A stretch of DNA of 64,000 nt from assembly GCF_000230715.2 (NCBI RefSeq), contig NC_019792.1, positions 1,860,001-1,924,000 of the forward strand, in the 5' to 3' direction. Below, in pieces: positions 45,401 to 54,683 of this stretch. Made by a program: the position numbers and the translations under genes. Positions within the stretch are counted from its first letter, which is position 1, and each line of letters opens with the position of its first letter. Origin of the DNA: Natronobacterium gregoryi SP2 (GTDB lineage Archaea > Halobacteriota > Halobacteria > Halobacteriales > Natrialbaceae). The notes beneath the pieces were generated by a model, which made no database searches, had not been told where the DNA came from, and saw nothing but the letters and a program-made list of their open reading frames with translations.

Positions 45401-45430
45401 CGTGGTTCGAGCTACTATGGGTGATACGGC

Positions 45431-47397
45431 ATGTTACTATCAATAATCGGGAACATACTCGGAGGCGGCGACGGTGGGAGTTCCGGGAGCAGCGACGACC
45501 TGCTGGGAGGTGATTCCTCCGCAACCGGAAGTACGAGTGACCAGGGCCTGATGCCCGACGCCGGTTCGGGTTCCGGGTCTAGCATGGAGGTAGACGATGG
45601 TATGGGTGGTGGTGACGACTTTCTCGACGACGACGGTGGCGACGGCTTTCTCGATGACGACGGTGGGTTCGACGGCGATAGCGAAGACGAGATGTCGTTT
45701 GGCGGGATGGACGACGGCGGCGCGTCGAGCGAACTCGAGAACCGCATCGACGAGATGGAAAACGACGTCGGCTCGCTGTCGTCGACGGTCAACACCGTCC
45801 AGAGTGAAAACGAGAAGATCAGTGACTCCCTCGAGGAGATCGAGGAGGACATTCGAAAGCTGCTCGAGGTCTACGAGATGGTGACTCAGGGCGTCAATCC
45901 GTTTGTCGAGGGCGACTCGATGAACGAGTTGATGGGCGGTGGCGGTCCTGGCGGCGGCGGCGGTGGTTTCGGTGGTGAGAGTCTCTTCGACAGTGGTGAA
46001 GGCGAGGAAGAGGGCGACGGAATGGACGACGACGTCGCAAACGCCGAAGCCGAGGAGTTCCTCGACGAGAGCGTCATCGACGACGAAGACGAGTTCGACG
46101 ACTTAGACGACGAGTTCGGTGACGATCTAGATGCCGAAGCCGAGTCCGACGGGGCGGACGACGACGTGTCGTTCGACGACCTGAAATCCGAGTACGAGGA
46201 CGGTGACGGGTTCGAGGACGACGAGTTCGAGGACGACGCCCTCGGAGACGACGGTCTCGGGGACGACGCTCTCGAGGATGGCGAAGACGAGTTCGGTGAC
46301 GATCCAGTCGTGGACGGAGTCGACGACGGGTTCGAGGACGACGAGTTCGAGGACGAACTCGGCGTTGCGGACGACACATCGGACGAGTTGGACGACGAAT
46401 TGGGGACAGAGATCGACGACGCAGGCTCCGACAGTGATGACGACGAAGACGTTCCGTGGGACGACGGCGGGCGACCGTACCTCGAAGAGATTCCCGCCGA
46501 GTACGACACGGAGTACGTCGTGATGGATTGGCTCGAGTATCTCGTCGAGAAGGCGGGTCTGAGGGGGCAGCACGGACGATCCGGTTTTACGAGACGATCG
46601 GTTGGATCGGAAAACCGGTCGACGACTGTCTCCAGACGATGCTAAACGGGTTCGACGGCGGCCCAGATGTCGAGGACCCGGAGCCGCGATCCTCGCTCGG
46701 AGTCGACCACAAGCGGAGTCTCTGGCGGATCAGCCAGATCTCGACGCCAGCGAAGAAGCGCCGTTCGTTCGATGAGTGGCTCGAAGAAGAGGGTATCTCG
46801 ACCCGGAAGACAATCGAGATACAGGGAACGGGTGACTCGGACGAGTCCGACACGGAAGAGGTCGACGCGACTGCTGGACCGGCCGACCCAGAGCCGGCCG
46901 ACCCAGAGCCGGCCGACGAGACGTCCGGCTCGGGCGACCTCGAGTCGGAAACGGAGCTGTCTTTCACCGAAACGATTGCGGACGGGCCGAAGAAAGCAGA
47001 CACTGACGAGTCGACCGACGATTCTGCCACTGCTGTTGGGTCCGACGACGATTCTACCACTGCTGTTGGGTCCGACGACGATTCTGACAATGCTGTCAAC
47101 GTCGCTGTCACGGACGCCGAGAGCGAAAGCGGGGGCGACGATGACTACGGACAGATCGCCCACGACGAGTGGATCGTCGACGATGATGTCGAAGCCGACC
47201 GGGAGATGGTCTGGGTAGACTCGGACGTCATGGAGACCGAGTCCGGGACCAAGCTCCACGAGGGGTACTACGGGTACGATAGTCACGACGACTACGCGAA
47301 GCCGATCCTCGTTCCGGAAGAACAGACTGACCTGGAGCCGTGGCAGGTCGAGTTTATCAATTCGGTCCTTATCTCTGACGAAACTGACTATGAGTAG
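45431..47397 (+). pseudogene. arlCE: arlCE, frameshifted
   Basis: Frame 1 (from 45431) encodes a Gly/Asp-rich N-terminus, a coiled coil (ENRIDEMENDVGSLSSTVNT), the TQGVNPFVEG motif, a long acidic linker and the first part of the ArlE domain (EYVVMDWLEYLVEKAG). It is then lost and stops at 46645. The remainder (SEGAARTIRFYETIGWIGKP onward) continues in another frame to 47397. One base is missing at about 46555-46557. With it restored the product is 655 residues, including a C-terminal region absent from the paralog at 40993. The last codons overlap the arlH start by 8 bp. It may be a real mutation or a sequencing error in a G run. Confidence 0.85.
47011..47100 (+). repeat. Three-copy 30-bp tandem repeat inside arlCE
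   Basis: Three 30-bp units begin at 47011, 47041 and 47071. They share GACGATTCT...GCTGT and encode repeats of the type SDDDSTTAVG. A 15-bp unit (GGCCGACCCAGAGCC) is also repeated at 46881 and 46896. These lie in the acidic linker of the C-terminal region and should be prone to length change by slippage. Confidence 0.75.
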
Positions 47398-48151
47398 TAG
47401 AGCCGACATCCTTTCGCTAGGACTTGACGATCGGGATCGCCTGAACAAGGAACTCGGTGGTGGCATCCCGACGGGGAGTATCGTGTTGATGGAAGGCGAC
47501 TACGGTGCCGGCAAGAGCGCCCTTTCCCAGCGGTTCGCGTACGGACTGTGCGAGACCGGGAAAACCGTTACCTTCCTCTCGACGGAGCTAGATGTCCAGG
47601 GGTTCGTCGAGCAGATGGACTCGCTGGATTACAACGTCGAGGAACACTTGCTATTCGAGAACATGCTGTTCTTGCACGGCGACCTCGACACCGGTGGTGT
47701 CTTCTCCTCCGACGACAACGAAGAACAGCAACGCCAGGATCTGCTGACTGACCTGATGGAAGCCGACACGATCTGGTCGGGCGATGTCATCATCATCGAC
47801 ACGTTCGACGCCATCCTTCGGAACGATCCGAAGTTCGAGGCACTCGTCAGGGACAACGAGGAGCGACAGGCTGCCCTCGAGATAATCTCGTTTTTCCGTG
47901 ATATCATTTCACAGGGGAAAGTGATCATCTTGACGGTCGACCCCTCGACTGTCGGCGACGAGGCGATCGGGCCGTTCCGTTCGATCGCCGACGTCTTCAT
48001 GAAGTTGGAGATGATCGAGGTCGGTAACGACATTCGACGCCAGCTGTTCATCAAGCGGTTTGCAGGTATGGGAGAACAAGTCGGCGACCGGATCGGGTTC
48101 TCCGTCCGGTCGGGTACAGGAACAGTCATCGAGAACCGGAGTGTTGCGTAA
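47390..48151 (+). CDS. arlH: Archaellum motor regulator ArlH
   Basis: This 253-residue RecA-fold ATP-binding protein has Walker A GDYGAGKS at 36-43 and Walker B VIIIDTFD at about 135. It has the KaiC-like features of ArlH, which docks on the ArlI hexamer and controls the motor. Its ATG overlaps the arlCE stop by 8 bp, giving coupling. arlI follows after 15 bp. Confidence 0.95.
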   Translation: MSSRADILSLGLDDRDRLNKELGGGIPTGSIVLMEGDYGAGKSALSQRFAYGLCETGKTVTFLSTELDVQGFVEQMDSLDYNVEEHLLFENMLFLHGDLDTGGVFSSDDNEEQQRQDLLTDLMEADTIWSGDVIIIDTFDAILRNDPKFEALVRDNEERQAALEIISFFRDIISQGKVIILTVDPSTVGDEAIGPFRSIADVFMKLEMIEVGNDIRRQLFIKRFAGMGEQVGDRIGFSVRSGTGTVIENRSVA

Positions 48152-48166
48152 CGCAGTGACCGCTAT

Positions 48167-49840
48167 ATGACGGAAATGGGGACGCCCAAGCCGTCGGACG
48201 AGCTTCAGGAGCACGCGGCACGGCGGCCACACCTCCGCGAACATCTAAAGAAGTTCAGACAGATCACCGGTGAGTTTCCGGTTTTGATCGACGAACCGAC
48301 GGCGGAACACGAAGTCGACCACCCGAACGTTCTCTACCCCGTCGGTGGACCGATCTACAGCCACGTCTACGGCGACGTGGGGACGAAGATGCAGTACTTT
48401 GCGATCGAGCCGACGCTGTCTGAAGAAGAACAGGACGTCTTCGAGAAGATCAAAGACTCGCTGTTGCGCCGCAGTACGACGAAGAAGGCTCCCGAGAAAG
48501 ACGTCGAGTACGACGACCGCATCGAGGAACTGCTCAACGAGACGACCCACATCAAAGACGAGGAACTCGATAGCCTGATCGAGGAACTGAAGATCAAATT
48601 CCACCCCGGGATTCAGGAGGTCCCACAGGAGACGTACGAAAACATTCGATACAGGCTGAACCGGGACATCGTTGGTCTCGGTCCCCTCGAGCCAGTCATG
48701 CGTGACCCGGAGAACGAGGACATTCACGTGATCGGTCCCAACGAGTGTTACGTCGATCACGGCGTGTTCGGGATGGTCGAGACGTCGGTTGACTTCGGGA
48801 CGCTCGAGGAGTTCGACCGCTGGCTGAACAACATGGGTGAGCGGATCGGCAACCCGATGACCGACGCCGATCCGATCATCGACTCGACGTTGCCGGATGG
48901 GTCGCGTCTGAACGTCATCTACAGCGACGACGTGAGTGTGAAAGGCCCCAGTCTCACCATCCGTCAGGGCGACGAGGTGCCGCTGACGGTGACCCAGATT
49001 ACCAACTGGGGGACGTTGTCGCCCGAACTCGCGGCCTACCTCTGGCTGTGTCTCGAGAACGAACGGACGGTGTTCGTGGTCGGGGAGACGGCGTCCGGGA
49101 AGACGACGACGTTGAACTCCATCATGTCGTTTATTCCCCGTGACTCGAAGATCTACACTGCGGAAGACACTGCGGAGGTGTTGCCGCCACACGACACCTG
49201 GCAGCAGTTGTTGACCCGTGAGAGCCGTGACGAGGACAGTTCGGACGTGAGTATGTTCAACCTCGTCGAGGCAGCGCTGCGATCGCGTCCGGAGTACATC
49301 ATCGTGGGTGAGGTTCGTGGTGAGGAAGGCCGAATGGCGTTCCAGGCGGCCCAGACCGGCCACCCGGTCATGCTGACCTTCCACGCGAGCGACATCGTCT
49401 CGATGATCCAGCGGTTTACCGGCGATCCGATCAACGTTCCCGAGACGTTCATGGACAACGCAGACGTGGCGCTGTTCCAGAACCGCGTCAAGCAGGGTGA
49501 CGATGTCCTCCGTCGTGTCACCTCGGTCCAGGAGATCGAGGGCTACTCCGAGGAGATGGACGGGGTCGTCACCCGGCAGGTGTTCTACTGGGACCCAGTC
49601 GAGGACGAAGTCGTCTTCCAGGGGATGAACAACTCCTACGTCCTCGAGGAACAGATCGCGACCCTGCTGGGGTACGCGGACACCCGGAAGATCTACGACG
49701 ACTTGCAGTTCCGGGCCGACATCATCGAACGGATGATACAGGAGAACATCCTCGAGTACCACGAGGTGAATTCGACGATCGACGCGTTCCAGCGCGACGG
49801 TGTCGAGGGGCTTCCGTTCCACGTCTCTCGGCCGGATTGA
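48167..49840 (+). CDS. arlI: Archaellum motor ATPase ArlI
   Basis: This 557-residue type IV secretion/GspE-superfamily ATPase has Walker A GETASGKTTT at about 306, the Asp box, Walker B YIIVGEVRGEEGR at about 375 and the His box TGHPVMLTFHAS. ArlI hydrolyses ATP to assemble the filament and drive rotation with ArlJ. The length is normal for haloarchaea. The gap to cheF2 is 116 bp and carries an AT-rich promoter. Confidence 0.95.
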   Translation: MTEMGTPKPSDELQEHAARRPHLREHLKKFRQITGEFPVLIDEPTAEHEVDHPNVLYPVGGPIYSHVYGDVGTKMQYFAIEPTLSEEEQDVFEKIKDSLLRRSTTKKAPEKDVEYDDRIEELLNETTHIKDEELDSLIEELKIKFHPGIQEVPQETYENIRYRLNRDIVGLGPLEPVMRDPENEDIHVIGPNECYVDHGVFGMVETSVDFGTLEEFDRWLNNMGERIGNPMTDADPIIDSTLPDGSRLNVIYSDDVSVKGPSLTIRQGDEVPLTVTQITNWGTLSPELAAYLWLCLENERTVFVVGETASGKTTTLNSIMSFIPRDSKIYTAEDTAEVLPPHDTWQQLLTRESRDEDSSDVSMFNLVEAALRSRPEYIIVGEVRGEEGRMAFQAAQTGHPVMLTFHASDIVSMIQRFTGDPINVPETFMDNADVALFQNRVKQGDDVLRRVTSVQEIEGYSEEMDGVVTRQVFYWDPVEDEVVFQGMNNSYVLEEQIATLLGYADTRKIYDDLQFRADIIERMIQENILEYHEVNSTIDAFQRDGVEGLPFHVSRPD

Positions 49841-49956
49841 CCCGTCTCCACGATCGCCGACACGTCGTCGGCCGATCGCTGGCGGGGAAACGGCTGCAAA
49901 AGGTAGTGGAAACGAATATTACAGAGAAACGACTACGATAGATTGTTCAGGCCACA

Positions 49957-50823
49957 ATGAGCGAGGATATCGTCGCCGACATCACTTGCCGGTTTTTCCT
50001 CAGCAAGAAGCGAGGGGACGGAAAACCGGTCAAGGGTCGGATCATCCTGACGGAGCGACGGATGGTCCTCGCGTCTGCGGCCGAGAAGAAGACGATCCCA
50101 CTCTCGAGGGTCGTCGACGTCAACGTCGGGAGCGTCCCGTACCAGGTGAAGAGTTTCTTCGACGATACTGTAACGGTCGCCTACAAGGGAAGTGAGCGAA
50201 CCCAGACGGCGATCATCGAGAGCGAGGACGAAAACGTCGAGAAACTGACTTCGATCCTGTTTCGTCTCCTGTTGAACGACAGGAAGGTCGCGATCCAGCA
50301 TCCGACGCGGATCGACGGCCGTCGGAGAGACGCTCCGGTCGTTCTCGGGGAACTGTCCGTCGTGAGCCAGCAAATCGTCGTCCAGACGCAAAATCGCTCC
50401 GTTTGCATCGACGTTGCCAACATCACACAGCTCGATCAAGCGAACCGGATCGGCGACGACGACCGCACGACACTCGTCGTGACACACATCAACGACGAGA
50501 CTGGGCAGGCGATCACGTCGCTCATCGCCCCAGCACGGAGCCAACACGTGAACCTGCTTGCCAGGTACATCCATCTCGGACTCGACGAACTGCGCGAAGA
50601 GATCGAAAACATTCAGCTCTCTAAACCCGAGAAACGTCTGCTCGTCAACCTCCACTCGACCGGCGGCGAACTGGACTTCAGGAACGTCCTCGACGGCGAT
50701 CCGGCCTACGTGACGAACGTGTTACACTCCGTCAGGCGAAAGAACCTGATCGTCGAGACCGGTAACGATATCTCGCTGACAGCGAGAGGTCGCATCGTCG
50801 TAAGCGAACAGATCGGAGCTTAA
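49957..50823 (+). CDS. cheF: Taxis protein CheF (second copy)
   Basis: This 288-residue CheF/DUF439 paralog has the same PH-like N-terminus (GRIILTERRMVLASAAEKKT) and C-terminal winged helix (DFRNVLDGDPAYVTNVLHSV). It is divergent from the first copy in sequence. Halobacterium also has two CheF-type proteins (OE2402F, OE2404R) of which one is essential for switching. Its stop overlaps the convergent cheC stop by 4 bp. Confidence 0.92.
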   Translation: MSEDIVADITCRFFLSKKRGDGKPVKGRIILTERRMVLASAAEKKTIPLSRVVDVNVGSVPYQVKSFFDDTVTVAYKGSERTQTAIIESEDENVEKLTSILFRLLLNDRKVAIQHPTRIDGRRRDAPVVLGELSVVSQQIVVQTQNRSVCIDVANITQLDQANRIGDDDRTTLVVTHINDETGQAITSLIAPARSQHVNLLARYIHLGLDELREEIENIQLSKPEKRLLVNLHSTGGELDFRNVLDGDPAYVTNVLHSVRRKNLIVETGNDISLTARGRIVVSEQIGA

Positions 50824-52034
50824 TCGAACAGGTCGTCCGGATTGACCTGTGCGTTGTCTGTGTTCTCGACCAGCAAGTCCTCGAGCGCTGCTTCGAGTTC
50901 GTTCCGGTGTGGTAACGCGAGCATCTGACAGGTAAACACCTGATCACTGTTGGTCTCGATGCTCGAGTCCAGCAGGAACGCGTGATCGTCGGTTTTCCCG
51001 ATCTGTTCTGTCACCGGCGTCATCACGGCCGTTCCAGTGTCTGCGACGAAGTTGGGCGGTTGATGTTTGATCTCGGCGCTCAGGACGTTCGCCCAGCCGT
51101 CGACGAAGCCACTGGTCATGATGTTCGACAGCTCTTTGAGTGCCTCTTGCTCCATCTCGTCCCACTGTCCGTCGGTCTCCATCGGGACGAGTGCGTCGAC
51201 GACGGCGCGGCCGGACGGCTGATCGAACAGAATAACGAGGTAGCCACTTATCTTCCCGTCGTACTCCATGACGGTGCCGACGTACCGCTTCGTTCCGACT
51301 TCTTTGGGGATGTCCTCGATGGGGACCAGCGTCAGCCGGCTGATGTTGACGGTCGTGTCGATACCGGTCATCGAGGTGATGTTCGTCGCCGCCTTCTGGG
51401 CACCCTCCTTGGTCATGTCGGTAAAGACCTCGAGCTTTTCGAAGGAGACGCCGTCTTCGGCCTTGGGCTTGAGCGTTCGCTCGAGCGAGTTCGAGTCGGG
51501 GATCAGGAGGATACGGAAGTCGACGGTCTCGTTAGCGTCGCTGCCTTCTTCGACTTCGACGCGGCTCCGGAACACGAACAGGTGACTCTCGATGTCGTTG
51601 ATCGATACCGGGAGGATGTCGGTTCCCTGCCCCTGGATGTACGTCGGCGGCGAACTCTTGATGGTCGCGTTCAGGTAGTTCGCCCAGCCGTCGACGAAGC
51701 CGCTGGTCATGATGTTGCCGACCTCTTTGATGCTACTTTTTTTCTTCTCGGGGTCGTCGGCCGGCACGAGTTTGTCGGTGATCGCTTCTCGACCCTGTTC
51801 GTCGAACGCGAGAGCGACCTGACCCGAAATCTCCCCGGAGAGATCGATGCAAACGCCGGCGAACTCCTTGGCGAAGAACTCGTTCTCGAGGTCCTCGGGA
51901 GACATCAGCGAGACGTTCGTCACCCGAACGTTGGTGCCGATACCAGTCAACTGTGAGAGGGAGTCGGCAGCCGCTTGTGCACCGTCGTGGGCGAGTTCTT
52001 GGTACGTCTCGAGCTCTCGAATGTCGATTTCCAT
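50820..52034 (-). CDS. cheC: Two-domain CheC-family phosphatase
   Basis: This 404-residue protein is made of two tandem CheC-like domains of about 200 residues. Each has the ExxN catalytic pair (E104/N107 in KEVGNIMTSG; E301/N304 in KELSNIMTSG) and the WANYLNATI/WANVLSAEI helices. CheC proteins dephosphorylate phospho-CheY. Two complete active centres in one chain are notable, because single-domain CheC proteins are common in archaea. It lies 6 bp downstream of cheY in the same direction. Confidence 0.9.
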   Translation of the reverse strand: MEIDIRELETYQELAHDGAQAAADSLSQLTGIGTNVRVTNVSLMSPEDLENEFFAKEFAGVCIDLSGEISGQVALAFDEQGREAITDKLVPADDPEKKKSSIKEVGNIMTSGFVDGWANYLNATIKSSPPTYIQGQGTDILPVSINDIESHLFVFRSRVEVEEGSDANETVDFRILLIPDSNSLERTLKPKAEDGVSFEKLEVFTDMTKEGAQKAATNITSMTGIDTTVNISRLTLVPIEDIPKEVGTKRYVGTVMEYDGKISGYLVILFDQPSGRAVVDALVPMETDGQWDEMEQEALKELSNIMTSGFVDGWANVLSAEIKHQPPNFVADTGTAVMTPVTEQIGKTDDHAFLLDSSIETNSDQVFTCQMLALPHRNELEAALEDLLVENTDNAQVNPDDLFD

Positions 52035-52040
52035 GGCAAG

Positions 52041-52397
52041 TTACCCGGAAGTGATGCTGTTGAGTTCTTCGAGCACGCTTTCTTTCTGGAACGGTTTCGT
52101 GATGTAGCCGTCGGCACCGGCTTCGATGGAATCTTTCATCTGTTCGGCCTGTTCGACGCTTGTACACATGACGACCGTCGCGTCGGAGTCCAGATCCGTG
52201 ATCTCGTCGGTTGCCTCGATACCGTCTTTGATCGGCATCACGATGTCCATAAAGACGACATCTGGGTCTTCCTGCTGATAGAGTTCGACTGCTTCGACGC
52301 CGTTCTCGGCCTCACCGACGACGTTGTGGTCCTCCTCAAGGATTTCGCGAAGAAGATCCCGCATGAATCCGGAATCGTCTGTGATCAACACGTCCAT
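52041..52397 (-). CDS. cheY: Chemotaxis response regulator CheY
   Basis: This 118-residue single receiver domain has the acidic pocket at D7/D8, the phospho-acceptor D51 (FMDIVMPIKDG), the conserved Thr near CTSVEQ and the Lys in TKPF. Phospho-CheY binds CheF and the ArlCDE switch to reverse rotation. The ATG at 52397 lies about 27 bp after an AATTAAG box, giving a leaderless start. It is followed by cheC in the same operon. Confidence 0.95.
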   Translation of the reverse strand: MDVLITDDSGFMRDLLREILEEDHNVVGEAENGVEAVELYQQEDPDVVFMDIVMPIKDGIEATDEITDLDSDATVVMCTSVEQAEQMKDSIEAGADGYITKPFQKESVLEELNSITSG

Positions 52398-52509
52398 GGG
52401 CGAGTCAATACACCCATATGACTTAATTATGTTGACCGAACTGCCAGCGATTCGAACGAAACGAAAGGAAGGAACGGCTGTCCTCTCGCTCGAGGAAACG
52501 AACCTGTTC

Positions 52510-52590
52510 TGATACGGATTGCTGTCCCGATTCCCGGTACAACCGCTTTGGATCGCGGGCGCGCCGGCACTGACGGACGGAAAACCGTCC
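52510..52590 (+). repeat. Dispersed palindromic repeat, copy R5
   Basis: The sequence begins TGATACGGATTGCTGTCCCG and ends with an imperfect complement (GACGGACGGAAAACCGTCC), with the GC-rich inner palindrome partly retained. It lies in the 345-bp gap between cheY and cheA, and no gene is seen there. Here the TGA does not end a gene. Confidence 0.65.
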
Positions 52591-52742
52591 GACCGTTCGG
52601 GTGAGCGTGGACAGAACCGAACGTCCGGCGGTACGCCCACTCGAGGGAGCGATATCCGGTCTGCTGTGGTGATGGCCCGACTCGACCGCGGAGGTCGTAC
52701 GTTGATCGCGATCGCATCGGAACGTGCGTCCGACGATCCGTC

Positions 52743-54683
52743 TCAGAGCGTCTCGACGTCGAGAATCATGACGACTTCGCCCTCGCCGAGGACCGACGCA
52801 CCGCTGATTCCTGGCGTCCCGCTGAGTACACCTTCGAAGGGCTTGATGACGACTTCTTCCTGGCCGGCGACGTCGGAACAGCGGAGACAGACCTGTCTGA
52901 CCGAGTCTTTGATCCGGATGACCATGTCGTCGTCTGCGGGTTCGGTGTTGGGAACGTTCAGTCGCTCACCAAGCGACAACAGCGGGTAGACACGGTCGTC
53001 GTGAGTGACGGTGGGTCGCCCTTCGACCGTCTCGACGGTGACGTCGCCGAACTCGGAAATCTCGTCGATGTTCTTGATGGGAACGCCGTACTGCTCGTCG
53101 CCGATGGTGACAAAGAGCACGCGAACGATGGCGACGCTGACGGGAAGCATCAGCGTGATCGACGTCCCTTCGTCGGGTTCGCTCTCGACGTTGATCGAGC
53201 CGTCGACTCCGCGAACGACCTGCTCGACGACGTCCATCCCGACGCCACGGCCGCTGACCTCGGTGACTTCCTCGGTCGTCGAGAACCCGGGATGGAAGAT
53301 GAGGTCGTACACCTCGGAGTCGTCTAGCACACGGACTTCCTCTTCCGTCTTGATCCCCTGATCGACCGCTTTCTGGCGGAGTCCTTCGACGTCGAGACCA
53401 CGGCCGTCGTCCTCGACAGTGACCGAGACCCGGTCGCGTTCGCGTTCACCGATCAGCTTGATCGTTCCTTCGCGAGATTTCCCTTTCTTCTCGCGTTCTT
53501 CGGGCGGCTCGATCCCGTGATCGACGGCGTTGCGGATAAGATGCATCAGCGGATCGCCCAACTCGTTTAGAATCGACCGATCCATCTCGATGTCGATCCC
53601 CTCCATCTGGAAGTCGATCTCTTTGTCCTGCTTGCGCGAGATGTCACGAACGACTCGCGGGAAGTTACCGACGATCTTCTTCAGGGGAACGAGCCGGATC
53701 TCGAGGACGGTATCCTGGAGCCGCGAGGTGATCTTGCCGTGTTCCTCGAGTTCGTCTTCGGCCTCGACGAGTTCGTGGTCCTCGATGATCTTGTGGAGTT
53801 TGATCCGGCTGGTGACCATCTCCTCGACCTGGTTGTACAGTTGGTCGATCTGTTCGACGTCGACCCGGATCGACTCGACTTCCTGGGTACTGTGGGTGGT
53901 GTCGGAATCGTCGGTCGATTCGTCGTCGGCAGTGAGTTCGTCGGCCACGTCCTCGACGCTGACGTCGTCGACGTATCGGTCGTCCTCGTAGAAGTCCACG
54001 ACATCGTCACTGCTGACGCTCGCATCGGTCAACAGGTACACGTCGATTTGACCGTCGAACTCCTCCGACTCGATCGTCTCGTCGTCGGGAACGGTCCGGA
54101 CCAGTTCGTACTCGTTTCTGGTCGAGTCGAGCACGAACATCGCATCGACGTGTGGAGCCTCCTCGTTGGCGATCGCAAGCGACACTCGCAAGAGTTCCTC
54201 GTCGTCGCCCAGATCGACCTCGTCGGCCAGTTCGTCGACCGGCATCTCGCGGGAACCGACCGTCACACCGTCACGTTCCGCCTCCGTCTCGGTGGCTGCA
54301 TCTCCGGTCTCGATCGACGATCGGATCTTCGTGATCGTCGCCTCCGGATTGGTCTCGGTCTCTCCGTCGTCGGAAATCTCGTTGACCATCTCCTCGAGGA
54401 GATCGACCCCGCTGAAGATGAGGTCCATCCGTTCACCGGTGACGGCGAGTTCCCCGTCGCGGATCTCGTCGAGCAAGTCCTCGATCGCGTGGGCCAAGTT
54501 ACTCGCCTTGGAGTAACCCATCACCCCGAAGTTCCCCTTGAGGTTGTGTGCGACCCGGAAGACTGTCTCGATGGCCTCGGATTCCTCCGGATCGGGGTCG
54601 TCCTCGAGTTCTAGCAGTGCGTCGTTGAGTTTTCGGATGTCTTCCTTGCTCTCTTGGACGAACGTCGAGGTGGCGTCGCTCAT
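52743..54683 (-). CDS. cheA: Chemotaxis histidine kinase CheA
   Basis: This 646-residue CheA has P1 HPt with phospho-His46 (VAHNLKGNFG), a variable P2 region, a P3 dimerisation helix pair (IDQLYNQVEEMVTSRIKLHK), a P4 ATPase with N box HLIRNAVDHG, G1 DDGRGLD and G2 GRGVGMDVV, and the P5 CheW-like regulatory domain. It phosphorylates CheY and CheB. The ATG at 54683 overlaps the cheB stop by 4 bp, so cheB-cheA is one coupled operon. Confidence 0.95.
   Translation of the reverse strand: MSDATSTFVQESKEDIRKLNDALLELEDDPDPEESEAIETVFRVAHNLKGNFGVMGYSKASNLAHAIEDLLDEIRDGELAVTGERMDLIFSGVDLLEEMVNEISDDGETETNPEATITKIRSSIETGDAATETEAERDGVTVGSREMPVDELADEVDLGDDEELLRVSLAIANEEAPHVDAMFVLDSTRNEYELVRTVPDDETIESEEFDGQIDVYLLTDASVSSDDVVDFYEDDRYVDDVSVEDVADELTADDESTDDSDTTHSTQEVESIRVDVEQIDQLYNQVEEMVTSRIKLHKIIEDHELVEAEDELEEHGKITSRLQDTVLEIRLVPLKKIVGNFPRVVRDISRKQDKEIDFQMEGIDIEMDRSILNELGDPLMHLIRNAVDHGIEPPEEREKKGKSREGTIKLIGERERDRVSVTVEDDGRGLDVEGLRQKAVDQGIKTEEEVRVLDDSEVYDLIFHPGFSTTEEVTEVSGRGVGMDVVEQVVRGVDGSINVESEPDEGTSITLMLPVSVAIVRVLFVTIGDEQYGVPIKNIDEISEFGDVTVETVEGRPTVTHDDRVYPLLSLGERLNVPNTEPADDDMVIRIKDSVRQVCLRCSDVAGQEEVVIKPFEGVLSGTPGISGASVLGEGEVVMILDVETL

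Noticed and set aside
48245-49822. Long open frame of about 525 codons antisense to arlI
   Set aside because: Valine/arginine/aspartate-rich composition typical of a reverse shadow. arlI has all its ATPase motifs, so the antisense frame is not a gene.
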